Assembly (NCBI GenBank): GCA_900555045.1
Contig: USJW01000109.1
Location: 1 to 17,124, forward strand
Reading direction: 5' to 3'
Source of the DNA: an uncultured Clostridium sp.
Lineage (GTDB): Bacteria > Bacillota > Clostridia > Lachnospirales > Lachnospiraceae
DNA: 17,124 nucleotides
Shown: piece by piece, positions 1 to 7,627 of the stretch
How the letters are laid out: each line of letters starts with the position of its first letter
How positions within the stretch are numbered: the first letter of the stretch is position 1
The notes under the pieces: model-generated
The model's database searches: none
The model's input: only the letters and a program-made list of their open reading frames with translations
Told to the model about the DNA's origin: nothing
Translations under genes and position numbers: made by a program

Positions 1-590
1 TCCTGGGGGTACAGCTCATCACCGTCACCCTGGGAGCCTACGCCTTGGCGCGGGTGGATTTCGCAGGGAAGGGACTGGCCATGGCCCTGATCATGATGCA
101 GATCATCATCCCCGCCGATATCCTGATTCTGCCCAACTACCAGACCTTGAAGGCCGCGAACTTAATCGACTCCCGCCTGGGCGTCATGGTGCCCTATTTC
201 GCGTCCTCCATGGGCCTGTTGCTGCTGCGGCAGGCGTTTAAGAGCGTGCCCTCCGCCATCGTGGACGCGGCCCGTATGGACGGGGCCACGGTGCTGCAGA
301 CCCTGCGCTACATTTTTATTCCGTGCAGCAAGGCGGCTTACATTTCCTTTGCCATCTGCTCCATCAGCACCCACTGGAACAACTTCCTCTGGCCCATGAT
401 CGTGATCAACTCGCCGGAGAAGCGCCCCCTGACCATGGGGCTGGTCCTTTTCGCCAAAGCCAACGATTCCGGCCCCATGTGGGCCCTGGTGACTTCGGCC
501 ACCCTGCTGGTCATGTTCCCGCTGTTCGTCATGTTCTGCATTTTCCAGAAGCAGTTCGTGTCCAGTTTTGTGACGTCGGGCATCAAATAG
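1..590 (+). CDS. Carbohydrate ABC transporter permease, MalG/CUT1 type (5' end missing)
   Basis: This is the inner-membrane permease subunit of a binding-protein-dependent sugar importer. It would work with a second permease, a lipoprotein binding protein and an ATPase, all presumably to the left of the window. The frame is open from base 3, so about 195 C-terminal residues are visible; the family is usually about 275-290 residues, so roughly 80-90 are missing. Several hydrophobic membrane segments are visible. The cytoplasmic EAA loop that contacts the ATPase lies near 264-341 (DAARMDGA, then IFIP). The ending, with a hydrophobic stretch followed by FVSSFVTSGIK, resembles the usual end of MalG-like permeases (QKxFxxGxxxGAVKG), but the final glycine motif is altered. 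The substrate cannot be told from the sequence. It is the only rightward gene here and converges on ftsH. Confidence 0.9.
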   Translation, partial: LGVQLITVTLGAYALARVDFAGKGLAMALIMMQIIIPADILILPNYQTLKAANLIDSRLGVMVPYFASSMGLLLLRQAFKSVPSAIVDAARMDGATVLQTLRYIFIPCSKAAYISFAICSISTHWNNFLWPMIVINSPEKRPLTMGLVLFAKANDSGPMWALVTSATLLVMFPLFVMFCIFQKQFVSSFVTSGIK

Positions 591-609
591 TATATTTGTA
601 AAATAAAGG

Positions 610-639
610 AAAATCCGGGATTTTATTCCCGGATTTTTT
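610..639 (+). terminator. Rho-independent terminator after the permease, possibly bidirectional
   Basis: An 11-bp perfect stem (610-620 pairs with 627-637) with a 6-base loop (TTTTAT) runs into a T run at 634-639. It lies 20 bases after the permease stop. Read leftward, the same stem is followed by CCTTTATTTT, so it may also stop ftsH transcripts. Confidence 0.85.
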
Positions 640-643
640 CGTG

Positions 644-685
644 AATGGAACGGGCCGCCGGGCTCAGCCTGCGGGCCATTCCATT
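644..685 (-). other. Imperfect hairpin directly after the ftsH stop
   Basis: AATGGAA (644-650) pairs with TTCCATT (679-685), and a GC-rich inner stem (652-658 with 671-677) contains one mismatch. It begins three bases after the ftsH stop codon. It has no T run of its own, so it is more likely an mRNA 3'-end stabiliser, or the first of two tandem hairpins, than a terminator by itself. Confidence 0.45.
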
Positions 686-688
686 GTT

Positions 689-2521
<1,833 letters not shown>

Positions 2522-2528
2522 CGAATTG

Positions 2529-2534
2529 CCTCCT
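2529..2534 (-). promoter_or_regulatory. Ribosome binding site fixing the TTG start of ftsH
   Basis: A perfect AGGAGG on the minus strand, 7 bases upstream of TTG at 2521-2519, decides the start in favour of the non-ATG codon. Confidence 0.85.
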
Positions 2535-2554
2535 TAACCCTCTTTATATTGATA

Positions 2555-2567
2555 CCGGCGTCGCCGG
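2555..2567 (-). other. Short GC palindrome between hpt and ftsH
   Basis: CCGGCGACGCCGG on the minus strand can fold into a 5-bp stem with a 3-base loop in the hpt-ftsH gap. No T run follows, so it is not a standard terminator. It could be a processing or stabilising element, or have no role. Confidence 0.3.
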
Positions 2568-2574
2568 GCACGGA

Positions 2575-3102
2575 TTATCCCAGCTCTACGACGCCGATGT
2601 AGGGCAGGTTCCGGTACTTCTGATCAAAGTCCAGGCCATATCCCACCACGAATTCGTCCGGGATACTAAAACAGGTGTAATCCACCTTGACCTGCTTCTT
2701 CACGCGGCGCTCCGGCTTGTCGAGCAGGGTGCACAGGTGGATGCTGGCCGGGTTGCGCTGCTTTAATACCTCAATTAAATAAGCCAGGGTGCGCCCGGAG
2801 TCGATAATGTCCTCCACAATCAGCACATCCTTGCCCGCCAGCGGCTCATCCAAGTCCTTGATGATTTTCACCACACCGCTGGACTCCGTCCCCGCGCCGT
2901 AGCTGGACACGGACATAAAGTCCAGGGATACGGGCACGGTCAGGCGCTTCGCCAGCTCACAGGTGAAAAACACGCCTCCCTTTAAAATGCAAATCAGGTG
3001 AATCTGCTTTCCGGCATAATCCTCACTGATCTTTGCCGCAATCTCATTAATCTTTGTGTCCACTTCCTCTTCCGTCAAAAGTACGCGAATCTTATCTGCC
3101 AT
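2575..3102 (-). CDS. hpt: Hypoxanthine phosphoribosyltransferase
   Basis: This cytosolic purine-salvage enzyme makes IMP or GMP from hypoxanthine or guanine plus PRPP. The predicted 175 residues are normal for the family. The PRPP-binding signature VLIVEDIIDSGRTL is at 93-106. The mobile-loop region SSYGAGTESSG is at 66-76, LKGG (40-43) forms the pyrophosphate loop, and the base-binding end reads FVVGYGLDFDQKYRNLPYIG. An upstream in-frame ATG at 3123 is possible, but only the ATG at 3102 has a well-placed GGAGG (8 bases away), so the shorter start is used. It lies between tilS and ftsH, an order conserved in B. subtilis, and is probably co-transcribed with both. Confidence 0.97.
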   Translation of the reverse strand: MADKIRVLLTEEEVDTKINEIAAKISEDYAGKQIHLICILKGGVFFTCELAKRLTVPVSLDFMSVSSYGAGTESSGVVKIIKDLDEPLAGKDVLIVEDIIDSGRTLAYLIEVLKQRNPASIHLCTLLDKPERRVKKQVKVDYTCFSIPDEFVVGYGLDFDQKYRNLPYIGVVELG

Positions 3103-3153
3103 GGCTTTTTCCTCCGTTTTCATCCTTTTTTCACAGTTTTATCCGGCGTCCCC

Positions 3154-4683
3154 TTACGCCTCCGGGATCTGGGCATGCGCCTCCAGCACCCGGACCGTGT
3201 CGGGTCCAATTTTATAATATTCGCTGATCCGGTATCCGATGATCCACATCACGTGGCTTCCGTCCGCCAAAAGCGGGACAGAGTCCCTCTGTTCTCTGGG
3301 GATCTTCTCGTCGATCATAAAGCGCCGGACCGTCTTTTTTCTTCCGTCCGCCAGCGTGATATAGTCGCCGGTCTGCCGGCTTCTCACCACGGGCATACCC
3401 TTTATTTTACCACAGTCAAACCATTTCGTATACTGGTTTTTGGGAATTTCCGTTCCTTTTTTATAAGAAAAACAGGCAAAATCCACGCGGACTTGCGGGT
3501 TTTCCGGCTGCCCTTGGGCGTGGGCCGGGTTCCGGTCTTGGCCCTGGTCTTGGTTTCGGTCCTGGCCCCGGGCCTGACTCCGATCCTGGTCCTGGTTCCG
3601 GGCCTGATTCTGGCCCTGACTCTGGTCCTGGCCCTGATTCCGGCCCCGCCCCCGGCCCGGCCTCCGGTCCTTCTCCCGGAAAAGAACCACGCTCCCGTAC
3701 TCCCTGACCGCCCGGATCCCGTAGGGCAAATCCTGGCTGTGGCCCACCGCCATGTGGAAGAGGCGCAGCACCTGATCCACATGCCCCGCGGTCAGGTCCC
3801 GGGCGCAGCCGCCCACGCTTTCCATAATCTGGAAAACGCTGTAGGTTTTCAGGATCTCCGGCAGCGAAAGAAACTCCCCGTCCGGGATCACATACCGTCC
3901 GCCCTCCGTTTTCACGTGCTCACTCACCCAGGCCCCGGCCTGGGACGCCAGATAATTGTCCGCCTGGGACGCCAGCCGCCCCATCCGCAGGATGCTGTCC
4001 ACCGCGCCGGGGTTCACCTGCTCCCGCAGCAGCGGGATCAGCTGCTGCCGGATTCGGTTTCTGGTGTAGCAGTCCGAGCGGTTGGTGGAATCCTCGCAGT
4101 AGGAGAGCCCCTGCGCGGAAAGCCACTCTAAAATCTCGCTGCGGCTCACCGCAAGCAGCGGCCGGATGATCCGGCCCCGGACCGGCTGCATCCCTCCCAG
4201 CCCCCGAAGTCCGCTCCCCCGGCACAGATTGTGGAGAATCGTCTCCGCCTGGTCGTCCCCGTGGTGGGCCACGGCGATGCGAACCGGAGGAAGGGGCGCC
4301 TCCGGCCCGTCCTCCGCCTCCCACTCCTTCGCGCACTTCTCCAGCTCCCGGTACCGCAGCGTCCGCCCCGCCTCCTCCTCGGACAGGCGGTTCTCCCCGG
4401 CGTACGCCCTCACGTCCACATAGCGCACCTGCACCGGCACGTTAAGCCGCCCGCAGAGCTCCCTCACAAACGCTGCGTCCCGGTCCGCCTCCGGGCCCCG
4501 AAGCCCGTGGTGCACGTGCAGTGCCCGCACCTGGATTTTTCGCTCCTGCCGGAGTCCGCATAACAGCGCTAAGAGGCAGACGGAATCTGCCCCTCCTGAC
4601 ACGGCCGCGACCACCCGGCCGCCGGTCCGCAACATATGAAATTCATCGATGGCTTTTATAAACCTTTGCCGTACCTCTTCCAT
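3154..4683 (-). CDS. tilS: tRNA(Ile)-lysidine synthetase TilS with a low-complexity insert
   Basis: TilS uses ATP and lysine to convert cytidine-34 of the CAU-anticodon tRNA-Ile to lysidine, so that it reads AUA. It is normally essential. The 509-residue protein has the PP-loop SGGADS (29-34), HHGDDQAET (140-148) and DSTN...RNRIR (198-212), all as expected for an active N-type ATP-pyrophosphatase domain. The C-terminal tRNA-binding domain follows (about 398-500, with KWFDCGKIKG and PLLADGSHVMWIIGYRISEYYKI). Between the central and C-terminal domains lies an insert of about 57 residues (341-397) rich in Q, N, D, R and G, which the family does not normally carry and which explains the extra length. 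The start ATG at 4683 is preceded by AGGTGAT; a longer reading to 4788 would run through the promoter. The downstream hpt gene follows after about 50 bases. Confidence 0.96.
   Translation of the reverse strand: MEEVRQRFIKAIDEFHMLRTGGRVVAAVSGGADSVCLLALLCGLRQERKIQVRALHVHHGLRGPEADRDAAFVRELCGRLNVPVQVRYVDVRAYAGENRLSEEEAGRTLRYRELEKCAKEWEAEDGPEAPLPPVRIAVAHHGDDQAETILHNLCRGSGLRGLGGMQPVRGRIIRPLLAVSRSEILEWLSAQGLSYCEDSTNRSDCYTRNRIRQQLIPLLREQVNPGAVDSILRMGRLASQADNYLASQAGAWVSEHVKTEGGRYVIPDGEFLSLPEILKTYSVFQIMESVGGCARDLTAGHVDQVLRLFHMAVGHSQDLPYGIRAVREYGSVVLFREKDRRPGRGRGRNQGQDQSQGQNQARNQDQDRSQARGQDRNQDQGQDRNPAHAQGQPENPQVRVDFACFSYKKGTEIPKNQYTKWFDCGKIKGMPVVRSRQTGDYITLADGRKKTVRRFMIDEKIPREQRDSVPLLADGSHVMWIIGYRISEYYKIGPDTVRVLEAHAQIPEA
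3493..3663 (-). repeat. Hexanucleotide-based low-complexity tract inside tilS
   Basis: The coding strand is built from degenerate 6-base units around CAGGRC/CAGAAT. It encodes residues 341-397 as alternating Gln with Asn, Asp, Gly, Arg and Ser (for example RNQDQGQDRN). Units are imperfect, so it is an old or degenerating simple repeat rather than a pure one. Because the unit is a multiple of three, slippage would change length without breaking the frame. No similar tract is seen elsewhere in the window. Confidence 0.8.
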
Positions 4684-4722
4684 CTCATCACCTGTGTCTG
4701 TTTCCCGCGATTCAATGTCTAT

Positions 4723-4751
4723 ACTATAACCGCAAACTCCCCGGTTTGCAA
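4723..4751 (-). promoter_or_regulatory. Candidate sigma-A promoter for tilS-hpt-ftsH
   Basis: On the minus strand, TTGCAA (4751-4746) and TATAGT (4728-4723) are separated by exactly 17 bases, placing a start near 4716 and a leader of about 33 bases before the tilS ATG. The -35 matches 4 of 6 and the -10 matches 5 of 6. It lies in the only sizeable gap between spoIIE and tilS. A GCAAAC/GTTTGC inverted repeat (6-bp arms) overlaps the spacer. Confidence 0.5.
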
Positions 4752-4759
4752 CGGCTAAT

Positions 4760-6175
4760 TTACCTTCTCTTCCAGATCCCGGCCACAAGCGCCGTCATAT
4801 CGTCCCTGGCCGCGGGGATGAAGGAGGCGGCAAACTCCAGAATCTGGTCCGCCAGCTCCTGGGGCGGCATGTCCTCCACGCTCTCCAAATACTCCTTTAG
4901 CACCTGCTCCTTGTCGTCCCCCGGCAGCGCGTCCAGCACGCCGTCGCTGACCATGATGATCCGGCTGCCGTCCCAGAGCTTCTTGCTCATCAGCTCCGGC
5001 TCCACCGCGGTCATCACGCCCATGGGCACCTCCCCGGCCTCCAGCATCTCCACGCCGTCCTCGCCGATGATGAAGGTGGGCACCGCCCCCAGTTTCATGG
5101 ACTCCAAAACCCCGGTGTGCAGGTCCACACAGCACAAATCCAGCGTGGCCGGGTGCTGCTCCCGCCCCGCCAACAGTAGCACCGTGTTCACCAGCTTTAG
5201 CGCCGAGCGGGCGGAAAAACCCGCCTCCAAAAGCTGTTCCGTCAGCTCCACCACCTGGCGGCTCTCCCGGTCCGCCTGCTCTCCGCTCCCCATGCCGTCG
5301 GACAGGCTCATGACCACCTGGCTGCCCTGGCTCTCTATGAAGGTGTAGTTGTCCCCGCTCAGGCTCTCCCCCTGCTTGGGAACCCGCGAGGCCCCGCACA
5401 GCATGTGGTAGCTGCCGTCCTCCACAAAGCGCACCGTAGCGTACTGCCTGGTGATGATGGCGCGGCTGTCCTTCGCCGGGCTCCAGAAGCTGTGGTCTAT
5501 GACCTGGCCCACAAGGCCCGCCGCCTCCCGGCTGGTCATGCAGCGCCCGTTGGTGGTGCGCACCGTTATGTAGGTCTCCCTCTGCCCGTTCTCGTACTCC
5601 AGGATCAGCAGGTTCTGGATCACCATGTGCGCCCGCCGGAACACCCGCCGCAGGTCCGCCTCGTAGTCCTCCGTCACGTCCTTGGCCTGGTCCATCTGGT
5701 GAGAGAACTCCTCCAAAATCATGGACATCTCCCGGAACTGGACCACCACCGCGTCCCGGCTCTCCATGAAGCGGTTCTTCCAGGACAGGTTCATGGTAGC
5801 CCGCCCCAGGTTCCGGTTCAGCTGTCCCAGGTACTGGTCCTTCTTCCGGCAGCTGGACTGGAACATCTGGGGCATGTCATCGCCGTCAATATGCCCCTTC
5901 TGCTCAAAGGCCCGCAGCAGATAGTACAGGTAGTAGCTGTCCTCCTTCTCGCTGTCCGCGTACAGGTTGCACTTGCTGCAGCCCTCGCAGACCATGGCCG
6001 CCGAGGTCTGCATGGCCGCCAGACCATCCTCCCGGCTGAGCTGCCTCTCGCTCTCTATCTCATCGTCGAACGCCTTCGCAAGCCTGCTTAAAGAGTCCGC
6101 CATATCTCCCAGCCTTCTGGCCGTATAATAATTCACATCGCATATGCGCCGCTTTTCTTTCCTTCTCTCAAACAC
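4760..6175 (-). CDS. spoIIE: SpoIIE-type sporulation serine phosphatase lacking a membrane domain
   Basis: In B. subtilis SpoIIE dephosphorylates SpoIIAA and so triggers sigma-F activity in the forespore; it also acts at the polar septum. This protein has 471 residues. The C-terminal PP2C-type domain (about 240-471) keeps its metal-binding motifs: SGDNY (D275), LSDGMGSG (D293), VSDGVLDA (D411) and RDDMT (458-459). The central region has the SpoIIE-type cysteine cluster CEGCSKC (63-69) and a probable helical stretch. The long N-terminal multi-helix membrane domain of B. subtilis SpoIIE (about 830 residues in total) is absent. The start is GTG at 6175, with AGGAGG (6184-6189) 8 bases before it; a TTG start at 6271 has no such site and lies upstream of the promoter. 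It sits between divIC and tilS, the canonical position for spoIIE. Confidence 0.92.
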   Translation of the reverse strand: MFERRKEKRRICDVNYYTARRLGDMADSLSRLAKAFDDEIESERQLSREDGLAAMQTSAAMVCEGCSKCNLYADSEKEDSYYLYYLLRAFEQKGHIDGDDMPQMFQSSCRKKDQYLGQLNRNLGRATMNLSWKNRFMESRDAVVVQFREMSMILEEFSHQMDQAKDVTEDYEADLRRVFRRAHMVIQNLLILEYENGQRETYITVRTTNGRCMTSREAAGLVGQVIDHSFWSPAKDSRAIITRQYATVRFVEDGSYHMLCGASRVPKQGESLSGDNYTFIESQGSQVVMSLSDGMGSGEQADRESRQVVELTEQLLEAGFSARSALKLVNTVLLLAGREQHPATLDLCCVDLHTGVLESMKLGAVPTFIIGEDGVEMLEAGEVPMGVMTAVEPELMSKKLWDGSRIIMVSDGVLDALPGDDKEQVLKEYLESVEDMPPQELADQILEFAASFIPAARDDMTALVAGIWKRR

Positions 6176-6183
6176 AAAAAATC

Positions 6184-6189
6184 CCTCCT
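6184..6189 (-). promoter_or_regulatory. Ribosome binding site fixing the GTG start of spoIIE
   Basis: A perfect AGGAGG on the minus strand, 8 bases from GTG at 6175-6173. The open frame extends 32 codons further to a TTG, but nothing like a ribosome binding site precedes that codon. Confidence 0.85.
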
Positions 6190-6204
6190 CACCGCGTACT
6201 GTCC

Positions 6205-6237
6205 AGTATACGCAGCTCAGAGGGAAATATCTGTCGT
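6205..6237 (-). promoter_or_regulatory. spoIIE promoter, Spo0A-activated type with 21-bp spacer
   Basis: The minus strand has -10 TATACT (6210-6205) and a -35-like ACGACA (6237-6232) separated by 21 bases. Such long spacing is the established hallmark of the Spo0A-dependent sigma-A promoters of spoIIE and spoIIG in B. subtilis. An imperfect 0A box (TGTCGTT, plus strand 6232-6238) overlaps the -35. The predicted start near 6198 gives a short leader that just contains the ribosome binding site. Confidence 0.65.
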
Positions 6238-6263
6238 TTTCTGTAAGCTTGTCCAAAAAATGT

Positions 6264-6290
6264 TTCGTCAAAAGACTGCGGCGTTCGACA
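6264..6290 (-). promoter_or_regulatory. Two perfect Spo0A boxes upstream of spoIIE
   Basis: TGTCGAA (6290-6284) and TGACGAA (6270-6264), both on the minus strand and both matching the 0A-box consensus TGNCGAA, lie 20 bases apart (about two helical turns), centred near -89 and -69 from the predicted start. They fall in the 115-base gap between divIC and spoIIE. Confidence 0.7.
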
Positions 6291-6608
6291 TTACTCCGTA
6301 GGCTTCAGCAGAATCTCGTCCGGCTTCACCAGACCCAGCTTCTCCTTGGCCACTTCCTCCGCGTACTCCTTCGTCTTGACGTAAACCTTGTACTCCTGCA
6401 GCTCGTCGGCCCGCCTGCTCTCCTCGTCGATCTGTGCCTGCAGGTTCTGCTGACGGACCATGTACTCTAAGTCCATCTTTTTGAGGCTGGCTCCCTTGGC
6501 ATTGATCACGACCGCCAGACAGATTACGACCAGCGTAATTCCGAGAATCGCCATGCGGTTCGCCCACCGGTCCCGCCGCACACGTCTAGATTTTCCATAT
6601 GACTTCAT
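6291..6608 (-). CDS. divIC: Septum formation initiator, DivIC/FtsB family
   Basis: This is a small bitopic cell-division protein that, in the family, forms a complex with FtsL and DivIB/FtsQ at the septum. The predicted 105 residues comprise a short very basic cytoplasmic N-terminus (about 1-18), one TM helix (about 19-37), a coiled coil (about 42-75) and the family-typical end YAEEVAKEKLGLVKPDEILL. The start ATG at 6608 is favoured because GGTGAT lies 8 bases before it; a TTG at 6617 overlapping the yabQ stop codon is also open. Its position between yabQ and spoIIE is as in B. subtilis, where a yabR gene intervenes that is absent here. The close spacing to yabQ suggests coupled translation. 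Confidence 0.9.
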   Translation of the reverse strand: MKSYGKSRRVRRDRWANRMAILGITLVVICLAVVINAKGASLKKMDLEYMVRQQNLQAQIDEESRRADELQEYKVYVKTKEYAEEVAKEKLGLVKPDEILLKPTE

Positions 6609-6613
6609 CCTGA

Positions 6614-6994
6614 TCAATCACCAACTTTTTCCATATGTTCTTTGCCGGTCACATCCCGGCGCTTTTTGCCTGTTTTTATTGTAAACTTTTTACCGAGTTT
6701 TTTCAAGCCTTTAAACAAAAATCTGCTGATCAGCCGGTCGTAGAGGATCATTCCCCCCAACACCCCCGCGATCACGTAGGCCCGCAGCCCTCCGTCGTTC
6801 TGCTCGTACAGGAGCTTAAAGGTCACAAGCCCCGCGCAGATCCAGTAAAAAAAGTCCTCAATCCCCATCCAGAGCGCCCCGTGCCGGATCATCAGCCGGA
6901 ACACCCGCAGCATATCGTACGCCACCATCAGCCACGCCCCCGTCATCAGGCTTAAGACGAGAAGCCATGCCTCATAGCGGATCACCTCGCTCAT
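6614..6994 (-). CDS. yabQ: Spore cortex biosynthesis membrane protein YabQ
   Basis: In B. subtilis YabQ is a mother-cell membrane protein, made under sigma-E, that is needed for cortex formation. The 126-residue protein has about three to four hydrophobic helices (roughly 8-30, 46-63 and 70-90) and a very basic tail (KGLKKLGKKFTIKTGKKRR). The segment MTGAWLMVAYDMLRVFR is typical of the family as I know it. The ATG at 6994 has GGGGGAG 6 bases upstream. It lies 14 bases after yabP and ends at the divIC leader. The identification rests on both sequence pattern and conserved order. Confidence 0.88.
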   Translation of the reverse strand: MSEVIRYEAWLLVLSLMTGAWLMVAYDMLRVFRLMIRHGALWMGIEDFFYWICAGLVTFKLLYEQNDGGLRAYVIAGVLGGMILYDRLISRFLFKGLKKLGKKFTIKTGKKRRDVTGKEHMEKVGD

Positions 6995-7008
6995 CCCGCG
7001 CTCCCCCG

Positions 7009-7293
7009 CTATTTAAACAGGCGGGAGAACAGTGATTCCCCGGATTTGCGCAGCGCCTCGTTGGAGGAGTAGGTCAGGCTGTCGACGGTGCCGTCAATAT
7101 CCACCTCCCCCTTCTCCAGGGTCAGGCGGCTGATGTGCAGTTCCTTCCCCTTGATGGTGAGAAGCCCCATGTCCGTGTCCAGCACGATCGTGTTCTCGTC
7201 GAAGGAGACCACGTCCGTGATTCCCGAGATGTTGCCCGCCGACCGGTTCTGGATCACCAGCTTGTGCAGGCGGCCGTTCAACTTTTCTTCCAT
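7009..7293 (-). CDS. yabP: Sporulation protein YabP
   Basis: YabP belongs to a small family related to YqfC, which in B. subtilis is expressed in the mother cell under sigma-E and is linked to the spore envelope; its biochemical role is not known. The 94-residue product has the family pattern: a start like LxxRxxxxIxGItdVvSFDEnTIvLdTdmGlLtIkGkeLHIsrLtLEkGeVdIdG, then SLTYS. The ATG at 7293 is chosen because AGGAGG (7301-7306) is 7 bases away; an upstream ATG at 7311 lies inside the hairpin arm. That ribosome binding site is buried in a 15-bp hairpin, which suggests conditional translation. It is followed closely by yabQ. Confidence 0.9.
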   Translation of the reverse strand: MEEKLNGRLHKLVIQNRSAGNISGITDVVSFDENTIVLDTDMGLLTIKGKELHISRLTLEKGEVDIDGTVDSLTYSSNEALRKSGESLFSRLFK

Positions 7294-7298
7294 GCAAA

Positions 7299-7342
7299 AA
7301 CCTCCTAACATATCTAACCTATGTTAAATATATTAGGAGGTT
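7299..7342 (-). promoter_or_regulatory. Hairpin burying the yabP ribosome binding site (or weak terminator after rqcP)
   Basis: Plus-strand bases 7299-7313 pair with 7328-7342 around a 14-base loop. There is one mismatch in DNA, which becomes a G-U pair in the minus-strand RNA, so the RNA stem is 15 bp. The AGGAGG of yabP (7301-7306) pairs with an upstream CCUCCU (7340-7335). Five U residues (two within the stem) end the structure, so termination is an alternative or additional role. Confidence 0.7.
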
Positions 7343-7346
7343 GGCC

Positions 7347-7354
7347 AAGATATG
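7347..7354 (-). promoter_or_regulatory. Possible sigma-E -10 element for yabP-yabQ
   Basis: CATATCTT on the minus strand fits the sigma-E -10 pattern CATAnnnT and would start transcription at about 7340, right at the yabP leader hairpin. The -35 region (an ATA within CAATAAA) is weak. The proposal relies mainly on known sigma-E control of yabP and yabQ in B. subtilis. Confidence 0.25.
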
Positions 7355-7384
7355 CCTTGTTCTATTGTTTATTGATCGGATTGA

Positions 7385-7624
7385 TCACAGGTAACGGTAC
7401 AGTTCCTTCGCATCGTCCTTTTTCACGGTCTCCTGCACATCCAGCACCTCTACCCGCACCGCCTTTTCGCCAAACCGGATCTCGATCACATCCCCGGTCT
7501 TCACGTTTAAGGACGCCTTCGCCGGCTTATCGTTCACAAGAACGCGCCCGGCGTCGCACGCCTCGTTGGCCACAGTCCTGCGCTTAATCAGGCGGGAAAC
7601 CTTCAAAAACTTGTCCAGTCTCAT
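7385..7624 (-). CDS. rqcP: S4-domain RNA-binding protein RqcP (YabO)
   Basis: RqcP (formerly YabO, Hsp15 family) binds stalled 50S subunits and helps RqcH add alanine tails during ribosome-associated quality control in B. subtilis. The 79 residues are normal for the family. The S4 fold fills most of the protein: MRLDKFLKVSRLIKRRTVANEACDAGRVLVNDKPAK, followed by the KTGDVIEIRFGEK strand region. The ATG at 7624 lies only 3 bases after the hup stop codon, and I see no clear ribosome binding site, so translation is probably coupled to hup. A hairpin follows 40 bases downstream, before yabP. Confidence 0.94.
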   Translation of the reverse strand: MRLDKFLKVSRLIKRRTVANEACDAGRVLVNDKPAKASLNVKTGDVIEIRFGEKAVRVEVLDVQETVKKDDAKELYRYL

Positions 7625-7627
7625 GAA

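Noticed and set aside
3493..3663. Repetitive tract considered as a CRISPR array or intergenic minisatellite
   Set aside because: The units are 6 bases and degenerate, with no spacers, and the reading frame of tilS continues through them into an intact C-terminal domain.
2998..4131. Long 377-codon open frame on the plus strand across hpt and tilS
   Set aside because: It is antisense to two well-identified genes, has no ribosome binding site, and its Leu/Val/Pro-rich low-complexity part simply mirrors the tilS repeat.
4729..4752. Terminator between spoIIE and tilS
   Set aside because: The stem is only 6 bp and no T run follows on the minus strand.
4684..4788. Extended tilS start at 4788
   Set aside because: It would overlap the end of spoIIE and the tilS promoter; the extra residues are not TilS-like.
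6176..6271. Extended spoIIE start at TTG 6271
   Set aside because: No ribosome binding site there; the extension would cover the predicted promoter, while GTG 6175 has a perfect AGGAGG.
7316..7323. CATAGGTT as a sigma-E -10 for yabP
   Set aside because: The resulting start would fall at the ribosome binding site itself, leaving almost no leader, and no -35 is found at proper spacing.
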